A stretch of 64,000 nucleotides of DNA from the NCBI GenBank assembly GCA_015832175.1, contig WJXW01000011.1:1488001-1552000 (forward strand), in the 5' to 3' direction. Source of the stretch: Paraphaeosphaeria minitans (lineage: Eukaryota; Ascomycota; Dothideomycetes; Pleosporales; Didymosphaeriaceae). The notes under the pieces were generated by a model. That model did not search any database, had not been told where the DNA came from, and saw nothing but the letters and a program-made list of their open reading frames with translations. This document shows, piece after piece, positions 22,956 to 33,556 of the stretch (position 1 is the first letter of the stretch; every line of letters starts with the position of its first letter). Made by a program: the position numbers and the translations under genes.

Positions 22956-23428
22956 TATTAAATCTAAGAAAGTAGCTAATCCTAAAGGATTAAAGTTAGT
23001 TTTTAGGCAGGAGTACTTATAGAAGGTAGAAGGTCTTATTAATATAATAGTATCTTATAACGTGTAATAAGTTAATAATTTAGTCTACTAGAATCTAAAT
23101 AATAGATTAATAAATAGATTAAATATAAGTATAGAGAGCCTATTCTCACGTTCCTATATACTAAGTAGTCCTATACATCCCAGAATCCTATATGTCCTAG
23201 AGTCCTATATGTCCTAGAGTCCTATATGTCCTAGAGTCCTATATGTCCTAGAGTTCTGTATGGGCGAGTCTCACGCGTCCTAGAGTTCCTGTATAGGCAA
23301 GGCCTGTGCAGTCCTTAGGACCCTTAGAACCTATGACCTATTACCTAACTGCCTAGTTAGCTAACTCCAGTAGACTAGTAGTCTAATAAGCTTGTGCCCC
23401 GCTGCTCGCGCGCGGCCGGATCCTAATA
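22956..23428 (-). repeat. 5' LTR (473 bp)
   Basis: Homologous to the other two LTR copies; 17 bp longer because it carries one extra 17-bp TCCTATATGTCCTAGAG unit. Its left end reads TATTAAATCT, where the usual TG is TA, fitting G-to-A mutation. Confidence 0.9.
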
Positions 23429-23433
23429 AGGAG

Positions 23434-24420
23434 AAAGTACTTATATTTCTATACATCTACGCATAAGGAGCTAGGTGGCGAGAAGCTAAACACTACTATA
23501 GGCACTTGCTAAGTACAATTACTATATATATATATAGAGATTTTGCTTAACTTTTGTTAATATTAGTAATAACTTTTATAAAGTCCTTACTATAGTCCTT
23601 TTACTATACCTAGAAGTTATATATTTGCCCTCTAGCGCCTGCCTAGAGGCTATATATAATAACCTAAAATATATACCTTTTTTTAAGGACTGTGTAGGAG
23701 CTCTTAATAGGTTAAACTTTAAAGTCTACGTGCTAGTAGATAACTCTAAATAATATAAGAATTACTATAAATATTTTTTCTAAAACGTATTAGTGGCTAT
23801 TAACTTTAATATAAACTTTATATACGTTTTAGCTAGCTAAGAGGGCAGCGCTTATAATACCTAGGTACTTATAGATGCTTATTAACAAAGATTTATAGCT
23901 TCTCTAGGCAAATATTACCTAGTAGACGCTAGGTATACAAATAGCGATATAACGCTTATACTATATCGTGGCGTACGCTATTACTTTTAAGAGATAGCGC
24001 AGCTGCTAGATAGTAGGCCTTAAATAGTAGAGGAGCTGTTTAATTACTAGTATAGTAGTCTTTAAAATATTATTAAGTGTACGTTTAGCGTCTTTAAGTG
24101 TTGTTAGAGGATTTTTAATAGGTCTTATAAGTTTAATATTATAACTTAGGTTAAGCTTATATACGCTCTTATAGCTATACACAATCTAATTAATTAAATA
24201 GGTAGTGTAGATAAGGACTTTAAGCAGCTACCTATGTACGCTAGTAAATAGCATAAGAACTTTTTTTAAGAGGTTGCTATTGTAGAGGATTAACGCCTAA
24301 TAAATTAGCTTTTAATAAAGGAGGAGTAGGAGTCGCAGCGTAAGGAGATAGCGGAGGAGATATAGGCGTTATATAAATAAGTAATTTAAGAAAGTAAGGT
24401 GTAGGAGAGAAGGCGTAGGT
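23434..24420 (+). pseudogene. Main part of decayed Harbinger (DDE_4) transposase
   Basis: Plus-strand frame with KVLIFLYIYA-GARWREAKHYYRH (HTH-like start), KDCVGALN (first Asp block), VLAS-EGSAYNT-VLIDAY, the strong block IASLGKYYLVDARYTNSDIT with YRGVRYYF, and a late VKLIYALIAIHNLIN helix. This is the usual order in PIF/Harbinger transposases. Numerous TAA/TAG codons break it, and some catalytic-region residues are altered (for example His to Tyr). Confidence 0.82.
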
Positions 24421-24989
24421 TACTAGAGTAGTAATACTATAAAGGATAAGTAAAACACTAACTAGTATATAGACTACTATTGCTAGTCTTAGCGCGTCGC
24501 GCTAATCTACTTTTATATACTTATTAACTTTCTACAGAAACTCTATAACTTACTTCTTCTTTTTTAACTTACTATTACCCTTTTAAGTTAGCCTAATAGC
24601 GTATAGCCGTAGCTACTTATCGCGTAGGACACCTAGCTACTTATTTACCTTATTCTTTACCTAGGTTTTCTACACTAATTAAAGCTTAAGACTTAGATAG
24701 AGCTTAGCGATAAAAGGCGACTTAAAACACTTAGTAATTAGCATCTTTAAGCAGTAATTTAGGACGCTGTATATTCTTATAAAATAATTAATTACCTCCT
24801 ACTAGAGATCTTTTAATAGAGCTTCTACTAATCTTTTAATTTCTATAGCTATATTACTAACCTACTTACTTAACTTATTAGCTAAAGTTATTTTTTTATA
24901 AGATCTCTCTACTATAGTTAACGTCTCTATATGCCTTTTATAAGGCCCTAGAGTCTTTGCTTTATTACTATTCTCTTTACTATTACTTT

Positions 24990-25330
24990 TAACTATTACT
25001 ATAATTAATTAATTAATATCTTTTACCCTAGCTCTATTAGTAATTACGCTGTTAAATAGTTACTAGTGTAGGTTTTTATACGCTAAAAGCTTTATATAAT
25101 ATTTTTAAGTGTCTAGGTATTTCTTAAAGTACTCTATTAGCGCCTAGCTATCTTCTATAATAACGCTAAACTTGTTTATAGTAAATCTAGAGAGGTTATT
25201 TAGCTTTTACTAGACTTTCTAGTCTGCCTTATAGCTATTATAGCGATTTTTATACTACTAGATAGATAACACTACGCTTAGTAAAGACACTAAAGCTACT
25301 TTTTTAGCTACTACACGCTACGCTATTACT
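24990..25330 (-). pseudogene. Decayed Harbinger ORF2 (Myb/SANT-like)
   Basis: Minus-strand remnant FKKYLDT-KYYIKLLAYKNLH--LFNSVITNRARVKD, tail-to-tail with the transposase. PIF/Harbinger elements carry a second gene for a Myb/SANT protein needed for transposition. The call rests on placement and on the short helical similarity. Confidence 0.5.
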
Positions 25331-25776
25331 TTATAACTAGTATCTACACATTACCTATAGTCCTTTACCTACTCTATAAGCGCTAAGAGGAGCGTCTTAA
25401 TTATATATAGTAACTATAAACTCTAACCCTAGCTCCCTCTAGGCGTTAGCAACGCTATAAATATTAATAGAAACAACGCTAGCGTCTATAATAAAAGAAA
25501 GAAAGTTAACATTAGTAATAAAGTAGGTGTTAAGCTCTATAAGAGCTCTTATAACGCCTTATACGCTAGAGTACTTAGAGTTAGTATAGAGGATTAATTA
25601 ATAATAATACTAAAGTTTAATAAGATAAGACTTTTAGATAGGTAGTTACTAAATATAGGTTAATCTAGGTACGTTAGAAGCGGGTCTTTAGAACAATTTG
25701 TATAGCTACACTAACAAAAAATTCTACGCCAGCGCTTTACTGAAACCGGGCGAGATCAAGCCCAGATCACGATTTG

Positions 25777-25800
25777 AGATCACGCCCACCGAACAGGCCC
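25777..25800 (-). repeat. Right terminal inverted repeat of the Harbinger-like element
   Basis: Reverse complement begins GGGCCTGTTCGGTGGGCGTG and is followed outside by TTG. A subterminal GCTTGATCTC word also occurs near both ends. Confidence 0.85.
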
Positions 25801-25803
25801 TTG

Positions 25804-26582
25804 GACAACTGCTCGAGTACCAAAATCATTATCCGTCCAAGAGCCAAGCAAACTTGCCGATCCTCTGGCACGAATCACGACTATTTCCTTGAACAAGGGT
25901 ACCGGCAGTGCTTGCTGAACTGTGGACATCATTGCAATACCCAGCAACCCCTCTGCTTGGATTCTGCCATGTCCAAGGCTACAACCATAACGGCACCTAT
26001 AGCGTCGGCGATGAGATCACGACTGCATGCGAGGATTGGCCTTGCATACATACATGTGCGTGTACAACGCCCTGACCCAGACCAGGGAGCCGGGTACTTT
26101 CAAGCCATCGATCTGAGGAAGAAAATTGCTTTTCATCAACACTTAGCAAGAACTGCGTCCTTGTGTAACCCGTCATGTAGAACCGGATTCTTCGAGCGTG
26201 CGGATATCATTGTTTCATCAGAATCAGAAGATATAGACGGTAGACTCAACAGCTGCCCGAAGCGAGATGAGCCACCGGAGTCCTTGCTATCTCTCCCTTT
26301 TTTGAGCGCAGTACCGTATTGGCGAGCTGAAAACATCCATTTTACCGTCAATAATCCTAAGGCTTAGGTTGAGCCTTCCGTTCGAGCGGTGTCTTACAGT
26401 GTGGTCCCAAGACTTCGCAGCCATGGCGTGTTTGGCATACCCCGTGGGGTACAGCGCCATCCTTTGACGCATATAAGAACCCAGACGATCATCTCTTCGC
26501 ATCCATATCTTTTCAACACTCGCATCAAGCGAATTAAATGCTGGGCCTACACTCTCAACAACCTCGCTTTGACCCCAGCGTC
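25804..26582 (+). other. Intergenic and promoter of the Dal5-like transporter
   Basis: No supported gene. A long chance frame (25774-26367) begins inside the transposon end and has no recognisable domain. CATATAA at 26470-26476, 107 bp before the ATG, is a plausible TATA box. Confidence 0.45.
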
Positions 26583-28186
26583 ATGTCTTCCGACAGCAGA
26601 AAGTCGAGCCAGCATACCAAGACAGGAAATCCAATTGCCACACCGCCGCAACAATATGAGAAAGTGGAGCTTGAAGATGCTGTGATACCGCAAGTAGATG
26701 CAGCGACGGAAGCGAGACTCTTGAGGAAACTCGATTGTCGAATCATCCCCATGCTATGCTGGGTCTACTTGATGAACTTTATGGATCGAGGTACGCTCGC
26801 TTGCACCGGGCAAAGTGCCGCAGCTTACATGACCAGTCAACATCGGAAATGCTCGTCTATACGGTCTTGAGGAAGATCTCGGTCTCGTCGGCAGCCAGTA
26901 TCAGATCGCTGTCGGCATTCTCTTCGTCACGTATTGTGTGCGTCAAAGCCCGCCTTCTTCTTCATACATCGCTCACTGATCTCTCGCAGCTCTTCGAGAC
27001 TCCGTCGAATCTAATCATCAAGAGACTCCAACCGGCCAGATACCTCGGCGGCCTCCTCTTCGCCTGGGGCATGGTCGCCACCTTCTCCGCCTTCGTGCAG
27101 AACTTCGCCGGCCTCGTCGCCTGCCGTCTTCTCCTCGGAGCCTTCGAAGCAGGTCTATTCCCCGGCGTCATCCTCTACCTCTCCATGTTCTACAACAAGA
27201 AGAGCCTCTCGTTGCGCAACGCCTGGTTCTACGGGACCTCGGCGATCGCCGGCGCCGTCGGGGGCCTCGTCGCGTACGCGATCGGCGAACTCGACGGCGC
27301 CAGGGGATGGTCAGGCTGGCGCTGGATCATCATGATCAACGGCGTGCCGACGGTGCTGACGGCCGTCGTGGTCCCCTTCGTGCTACCCAACAGCCCCGAG
27401 ACAGCGAAATTCCTCACCGAGGAGGATCGGGCGAACCTTGTGCGGCTGCGCGAGGCGGAGGTGGGCCAGACGAGGAATGCACAGGTCCTGACGAGAGAGG
27501 ATGTCATTGCTGGTGCGAAGGACTGGAAGACGTACGCTTTTGCCATTGGGCAGTTCACGGGCTTGACTATGCTGTACAGCTTCAGTGTCTTCTTGCCTAC
27601 CATTATCGACGGCATTGGCGGAGGCTGGTCAAGGCAGGTCGTGCAGGCGCTCACGGTGCCGGTATATGTGTCTGGTGCAGGTGTCTACCTCTTCTGTGCT
27701 TGGTACAGCGATCGCATCCAGCAGAGGGGTATATTCATTATCGGAGGATACCTCGTCAGCATGGTGGGATACATCCTGCTCATCATCAACCAAGGTGTCG
27801 GCGTCAGCTTCGCAGGATGCTTCATCGTCGCCTTTGGGTTGTGGACGTCGACCGGTCTCGCCTTCTCTTGGATCTCGCTGAATAACCCGCGGTACGGGAA
27901 GCGTGCTTTCGCAAGCGGCATGCAGATTACTATTGGTAATGCCAGCGGTGTGTCGGCTCCATTCTTGTTCAGCACCGACTACGCGCCTACGTACTTCCCG
28001 GGGTATGGTGCGACGATTGGGCTGCTGTGCTTGGGGCTCTGCATCTACACGAGCCTATATATCTGGTTCAGGAACGCGAACAGCAGGAAGCTTGCAGGCA
28101 AGGAGGACTGGAGGATTGAAGGGTTGTCGGAACAGGAGGCGAAGGAGCTGGGCGAGCACAACCCTGGTTACCTGTACACGATTTGA
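26583..28186 (+). CDS. MFS transporter, anion:cation symporter (Dal5/Tna1-like) family
   Basis: Exons 26583-26790, 26837-26937 and 26990-28186 give 501 residues with introns of 46 and 52 nt in phase. Family blocks are clear: LDCRIIPMLCWVYLMNFMDR, then VNIGNARLYGLEEDLGLVG, QYQIAVGILFVTYC, LFETPSNLIIKRLQPARYLG, then CRLLLGAFEAGLFPGVILYL and the late CF-VAFGLWTSTGLAFSW. Twelve membrane segments with a central loop (PNSPETAKFLTEEDRANL). Members import allantoate, ureidosuccinate, nicotinate, pantothenate or similar small carboxylates at the plasma membrane. It lies just right of the transposon block, on the far side from the permease/amidase genes. High-GC coding region with no RIP. Confidence 0.93.
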
Positions 28187-29221
28187 TGGGGGAATGGAAG
28201 GGGGAACGAGAACAGAGACACACAGGGAGACGGTTTGGAAAGATCGCATGGTTCTATTCGTCCCGGAAATAATAACACCATGTGAAGATAACATATACAG
28301 TGAAGCTCCATTCATTCATTTTTCTTCTCCTATTCATCAGGAGGGTTTTATCCCTTCCCATCTACATAGTTCATCCAGAAAGTGAGCGAAAATAAGGATG
28401 TACGAAGTCTAAGACGCCAGAGTGGGCAAAGGGTGCACGTTGAGTGACAGCGGTCCGCCGAATAGCTACTCGTGGTTTTTACAAAACCATAACAAGCCTA
28501 TCAGTCCCATGAGCTTTTTGTTCAATGATAGAAGTTCAGCGCCATGAAACGAGGAAATCGTGCTACGCAGATTCTAGATTGGAAGCTTGAGATATCAAGT
28601 TCATCGAGGGTGTTCCAGTGATTGAGCTGGAAGTAGCAAAAGCCCGACAGAGCTTGAGAACAGCTCTCCGGAAAGGACTAGGAATCTTGTCTTGTTGATT
28701 CCAGAGTGAAGAAGTTCATGATGGGCGCATCTAGTTGCACAGCACAAGTCCATCATTGTTTCGACACTGGAAAAACAAAACCGGCTGCCCGCAATGCGCT
28801 GTTGCATACGTCCAATTCCGAAGATGCACACGGAGTTATTCGTTTCAGATCTTTGAGCAGTAGCAATAGTCGTTGGTGAGGCATGTCTGTCGTCGATAAT
28901 GGGGGTTAAACGGGGTCCATCTGGAGGCACGTGGTGTGACATCATCGGCCCAACGTGACCATCATCAGAGAAGACAGAGTACCAACGCGAACAGGCAGCA
29001 ACACCAAATACTATACCCACGCTACTGACCGTATTCAGTTACTAGAAGCGCTGAACTTGTGGCCTCAACACAATCGAAGACCTGTCCACAACCATATTTG
29101 CCCTCCTACATTCAAAGGTCGAACACTGCAGCAAACATCTTCCAGCCCACGACGAAACTCCATATTGTACTTCAATACGCTCTGTTGCGAAGCGCAGCAC
29201 TCTCCACACGCCACTACAACC
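28187..29221. other. Intergenic, about 1 kb
   Basis: 3' flank of the transporter gene and 5' flank of the proline-rich gene. A 139-codon minus-strand frame (29020-28601) has no domain, signal or splice context that would support a gene. Confidence 0.4.
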
Positions 29222-29908
29222 ATGCCACCCATCCAACTCCACAGAAACGAACCCATAACCGCCGCAAAGCCCACCGGAACCACCCCCCAAACCGCTTCCG
29301 CCACGCCTCTAAACCCACCACCAACACGCACTACACCCGCCTCCACCCCTGCAACCACAACCGCAGATGCCTCCCTCCCGCCGCCGCCCCAGCCGGGTGC
29401 CCGCCCCCTCGTTCCTACGGCGTCGCCAAATACCTACACGCCCAGCGACGCCCCGCCCGCGCCCCAGCCAGGCTACACAGCAACGCACCTCACAACGGAG
29501 ACGCGCCTCGCGGGCCCGCCGCCCCAATACCACATCCCGCCACCTACCGCCGCGCAGTTAGCCGGGCGCTCTACGGTGCCCTCGACCACAGCGAGCGGAC
29601 CAGGCCCGACGAGGCTCGATACCGGCGGCGGCGTGCCGCAGGCATCGCCATTCCAGCAGCCGCATGTGGGCGGCGCGGTGCTGGATCCAAGTAGGAGCAG
29701 TCTGGAGCATCCGCCGGGGTACCAGCAGGCGCCTGATAACTCGCCGTATGCAGCGGGGGGAGGAGCGCTGGGGACGGGCGGCGTGAGTGGGGCGGGTCCC
29801 GAGGAGGGCGAGGGGGTCGGGTCGCAGGCGTGGAATATGCTTACGAGGGCGGGTCATGCGTTGAAGAAGGGAGAGGAGGCTGTTTGGAAGGCGGTGAGGG
29901 AGAAGTGA
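29222..29908 (+). CDS. Proline/alanine-rich protein with conserved C-terminal helix
   Basis: Single exon, 228 residues. About residues 1-160 are low-complexity Pro/Thr/Ala/Gly with short repeats such as PPPPQPGARP and PPPQYHIPPP, predicted disordered. The last 30 residues form a charged amphipathic segment, SQAWNMLTRAGHALKKGEEAVWKAVREK, which looks like the functional part and resembles C-termini of small uncharacterised ascomycete proteins. The ATG at 29222 is the first one followed by this composition; the frame is open further upstream. No transmembrane segment. Function unknown. Opposing open frames over the same bases are consequences of high GC. Confidence 0.6.
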   Translation: MPPIQLHRNEPITAAKPTGTTPQTASATPLNPPPTRTTPASTPATTTADASLPPPPQPGARPLVPTASPNTYTPSDAPPAPQPGYTATHLTTETRLAGPPPQYHIPPPTAAQLAGRSTVPSTTASGPGPTRLDTGGGVPQASPFQQPHVGGAVLDPSRSSLEHPPGYQQAPDNSPYAAGGGALGTGGVSGAGPEEGEGVGSQAWNMLTRAGHALKKGEEAVWKAVREK

Positions 29909-30407
29909 GGTATGAGGTGGGAGTGTGGGGAGCGTAGAAGAGGGGAGCAACAGTCTAGAAACCGAATGTAGAATTTCCTAACTTAAATGCAGTGACCAGG
30001 GTGAACAGGATGTCCAACTGCACATGAGTGGTATCCGCTTGGACATATGAACATACGGTAGAAGGTATCGTAAAGCAGTGCATCACGTAGCAATGAACCA
30101 ATTTGAGAAACCAGCATGAACTTCTATAAGTGCACTATTTCCCCCAGCACCAGCGATAGCAAAGTTACAGCAAAGGGAAATGACATGTAATACAAGATGC
30201 CGTGAGAGAGAAAAAGATGTGCCAGGCAAAGTAAAGTACAAGGTGTATTACCACCGACGCGTGCTTTTCGTTACCGGGAACACGCTTCTGCCCAGGGTAC
30301 GGGCATCGTGTTGCTCCTTCCTCCACCACCGCGAACCTCACACCAGGACGAGGTCATCCCTCCACGTCGATCGATTAGGGTATCGGAGATTGTTGTGAAC
30401 GAGACGC
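29909..30407. other. Convergent intergenic region
   Basis: 3' ends of the proline-rich gene (plus) and the ADP/ATP carrier gene (minus). AT-rich, likely both 3' UTRs. Nothing else seen. Confidence 0.4.
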
Positions 30408-31803
30408 TTAACCGGATCCACCCTTGAACTTCTTGCCGAACATGATGAGCTGGGCCTGGTCGTAGATGGAAAGCACACCGGCACCGGCAACACCACGGAG
30501 GATGTTGGCACCAGCACCCTTGAAGAGCGACTTAACACCCTCAGCGGCGATGATCTGGCGGGCGGCATCGGCGGAGTTCTTGTACTTGACGGCCTCACCA
30601 GAGGTCATCATCATACGGCGACGGATGGTGTCCAGAGGGTAGGAAGCGATACCGGCACCAGTGGTGACAGTCCAGCCGAGCAAGAAGGAGGCCAAGAAGT
30701 TACCCTCGAGAGGACCAACGAGAACAACGGGCTTGATCGAGTCGTACATACCGAAGTACAGACCACGGTAGACGACTATACCAAGAACGGAGGGCATGAA
30801 ACCACGGTAGAGACCGGCAATACCGTCGGAGGCGAGGGTCTTCTTGTAGACATCTACGAGACCGTTGAACTGGCGGTCACCACCCTTCTTAGCGTTCTTG
30901 GCGTCGTTGGCAAGACGGGTACGAGCGTAGTCGAGGGAGTAGACGAAGAGAAGCGAAGTGGCACCGGCAGCCTGTGCATGTTAGCGAGAGTTTTGCGTTG
31001 TTGAGTGACTACACTTACACCACCGGAGGCCAAGTTACCGGCCATCCACTTGGCGTAACCATCACGCTCCTTCTTGAAAGCGAACATGGACTTGTAGGTG
31101 TCACGGAACGCGAAGTTGAGCGCCTGGGTAGGGAAGTAGCGGATGACGTTGGCAGTGTTACCGCGCCACAGCGAGAGGACACCCTCCTGCTGGGAAGTAC
31201 GGCGGAAGCACTCGACGATACCGTCGTACTTGCGGTCGAGACGACCGGTCTTAAGCATCTCATCCTAGAAGCATCGTCAGCGGCAATGCCGGGAGCTGGT
31301 GGATAGACATCACGTACCTGGTTCTGGATGAGGAGCTTGACACGCTCGATGGGGGCGGCGGCGGTCTTCGAGACGGCGGCGGAGACACCACCCACTAGAT
31401 AGGCAGTCAGTATACGCGCTCCCTCTGCAGAAATGGTTCCATCGACTGTGCATCAATTCCGGGTCCGAATGTCCCCGTGGTTCATGGCAGGTGCGATGAT
31501 GATCAAGACGTACTCAAGAAGTCGACCACGAAGCCCTGCGCGCGTGTTAGCTGATATGCCGGTGATTGCGATAACACTCGAAGCTCGACCCGCGGGCATC
31601 CTTTCCATCGCCCAAGCCGCCGCCTCATCTCAGGAAGTCGTCGCGATGCTCTAGAGGCCTCGCGCGTTGCCATTGAGATGAGATTGACATTGTCGTGCGG
31701 CTGGGTGATGTGGATACGGCCAGGTGTCGGGAGCTCGAAGGCGTCGGGTGGTACTCACGGGCATGCCCATGAAGGACTTATCCTGCTGTGCGGGTGCTGC
31801 CAT
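30408..31803 (-). CDS. aac: Mitochondrial ADP/ATP carrier
   Basis: Five exons (31803-31759, 31535-31514, 31394-31318, 31264-31019, 30971-30408) give 317 residues; introns of 223, 119, 53 and 47 nt, all in phase. The protein exchanges cytosolic ADP for matrix ATP across the inner mitochondrial membrane. Three mitochondrial-carrier repeats are visible, with [22 protein letters not shown] and [12 protein letters not shown] motifs; RRRMMM is the diagnostic carrier signature. The second exon is only 22 nt and encodes GFVVDFL plus one base; its neighbours are the longest introns of this gene. The N-terminus [15 protein letters not shown] is short, without a cleavable presequence, as usual. Codon bias is strong, fitting high expression. 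Confidence 0.96.
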
Positions 31804-33215
31804 TTTGAAGGATGCACTGAGAGGAGATTTGGTAGAGAGAGGATGGAATGAGAGTTGGTGAGGATCTGGGAGCTTTTGAAGGCCAGCAGGAGCGACGCAG
31901 AAATCTTTCGGCGCCCGGGCCATCACTGTCTTGGCGCGCTAGTCTATCTTGGTCGCCGCTTCTCCGGGTGCTGTCGAAACCTTGGGGAGGGCGGTTTTTC
32001 GGTTGCAGTAGCAGCGGAGTATCTAGTGCCTCGTCGTTTACCGCATCTACTCGCTGTACATGCTGGCAAGAAACCGTTGATTGCAATTCTCCGTCCTCAT
32101 CCTTCGACTCCATCGCACACAGAGATGCCTTCGCTCATTGTTCACCCACGCCGCCAACTCTATCACAAGCCACGCCTAACCGCCGCGGCTCATCCCTGCT
32201 CGTTGCCGTAACAACTCTCGGATACCTTTTGGCGCAACAGCCACACCCTGCCCTCCCACGGATTCGATATCTCACTAAAGCGAATCCAATCACGGGGTAC
32301 CCACAGCTTCGCAATTGCCATTGCCATTGCTGGCTTCTCCGGCCTCGATCTGCACACCGTCGCCAAAAAAAAGGCTCAGGCCCAGATGGAGATAGGGGTC
32401 GGGTAATCTCGGGCCGCCGAGGCCAATGACCGCCCCAACCCAGCAAAATCTGCGACATCAGGGTCCGGATGGCCAGGAAGGCATTCGTGGCTGGACCTGC
32501 AGGCCGACGTCAATCTTGTCGTGTGCTGCACCTCGAGTGCACCTCTTCTCGGATGGCAGTGCCGGTCAGAGGCTGAGATCAGCCCTGTGAGAGCAACAAA
32601 GCAATGAGGCTGAGCTCCATCACCAACTTGTTCAATCTCTTTGAAACCAGATCTGGAGAGTGATATCGGCAAACCGCTGCTGAGTCCAGATATTCACCCC
32701 TACACCATGTCTCGGATGTGTTCCCATAGCATCTCAGCTCGCGATGATCAATATCCAAGCTGACCATTGGTCGATCATGAAGAACACAAAATCTCAGCGT
32801 CTAGGACTTTGGAGGCTACCAACACCCCAACAAGGGCTAGAAACAAACCATGATTGTTCATTTCTAATCAATTAACGATTCTTTTTCACCTCCATCGTAC
32901 TTTGTAAATTTGCGAACAAGATCTTGACTTCAACATTTGGAGACATGTATTTCGCGGCAATCAAGGAATCTAATCTTTAAGCGCTGTCATATCAATACAG
33001 CGTCGACTTATCAAACATGTCAAGTTTTAATCACCACCCCCTTCAAATCTATACCACGACCAAGTACAACTTTCGCGTGCCTCTCAATCCAAGCGCACAT
33101 GGTGTCAATATTCATCTCACTCTACTGCACTTTCCTTCACATCCTCTCGCTTTTCGGTTCACTATAACATGAACAGCCAGTTCTATTTTCGAATTTTCCG
33201 GGTCGAATGAGGCAG

Positions 33216-33324
33216 GTTCTTGTTCTTCTTGTTCTTCTTGTTCTTCTTGTTCTTCTTGTTCTTCTTGTTCTTCTTGTTCTTCTTGTTCTTCTTGTTCTTC
33301 TTGTTCTTCTTGTTCTTCTTGTTC
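33216..33324. repeat. (GTTCTTCTT)n nine-bp tandem repeat
   Basis: About 12 copies of a GTTCTTCTT unit, nearly perfect, degenerating at the right into GTTCTCATT/GTTCTTATT. Because the unit is 9 bp, all frames stay open and produce meaningless Lys/Asn or Val/Leu repeats. Confidence 0.9.
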
Positions 33325-33533
33325 TCATTGTTCTTATTGTTCATGTTGCGGTCGTGGTTTTGATGAGACAAGACAAGTTAGGTTCGCTACATAGAACTCG
33401 GTTCAGTCGACACGATTCTTTTTTTTTCTTCTTTCGATCTTCGTACAACAGACCGTCGAGACTCGTTACCTACGGACTGTTGAAGTCCAGGTTCAGAACG
33501 TTGAGCAGAGACCAAGGGACTCGCTGTTTACTG

Positions 33534-33556
33534 AAAAAAAAAAAAAAAAAAAAAAA
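33534..33556 (+). repeat. Poly(A) run, 23 nt
   Basis: Uninterrupted A run after CTG; preceded 110 bp upstream by a T-rich run. Length in an assembly is unreliable. Confidence 0.8.

Larger units (their letters stand above)
16234..23428 (-). mobile_element. Ty3/gypsy LTR retrotransposon, RIP-decayed, inserted in the Harbinger element
   Basis: The 5' LTR is 23428-22956 and the 3' LTR is 16689-16234 (reading on the minus strand). Identical AGGAG duplications lie at 16229-16233 and 23429-23433. A polypurine tract sits just inside the 3' LTR. Decayed gag (zinc knuckle) and pol (RT, RNase H, integrase, chromodomain-like end) run on the minus strand in Ty3/gypsy order. Total 7,195 bp, of which 456 bp plus a 5-bp duplication is a later solo LTR. 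All coding frames are broken by many TAA/TAG codons. Confidence 0.9.
15687..25800 (+). mobile_element. PIF/Harbinger-like DNA transposon, decayed, with nested insertions
   Basis: Terminal inverted repeats GGGCCTGTTCGGT-G-CGTGATCT lie at 15687-15710 and 25777-25800, flanked on both sides by TTG (15684-15686 and 25801-25803), the 3-bp duplication expected for this superfamily. Without the inserted retrotransposon the element is about 2.9 kb. A decayed plus-strand DDE_4 transposase (up to 16233, resuming at 23434) and a minus-strand Myb/SANT-like frame (about 25.33-24.99 kb) give the two-gene layout of PIF/Harbinger. The interior is very AT- and TpA-rich and no 60-codon frame survives in any of six frames, as expected after RIP. 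The outer 100 bp of the right end kept a normal composition. Confidence 0.88.

Noticed and set aside
17784..23428. One retrotransposon bounded by the middle and right LTRs
   Set aside because: Flanking duplications do not match, and integrase sequence continues on the far side of the middle LTR.
25774..26367. Open frame of 197 codons
   Set aside because: Begins inside the transposon terminal repeat, has no domain or signal and no splice-supported extension.
28601..29020. Minus-strand frame of 139 codons
   Set aside because: Composition is unlike neighbouring coding DNA and there is no recognisable feature.
29042..29694. Several long frames overlapping the proline-rich gene on both strands
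   Set aside because: High GC and proline codons open the other frames; only the chosen frame has the conserved charged C-terminus.
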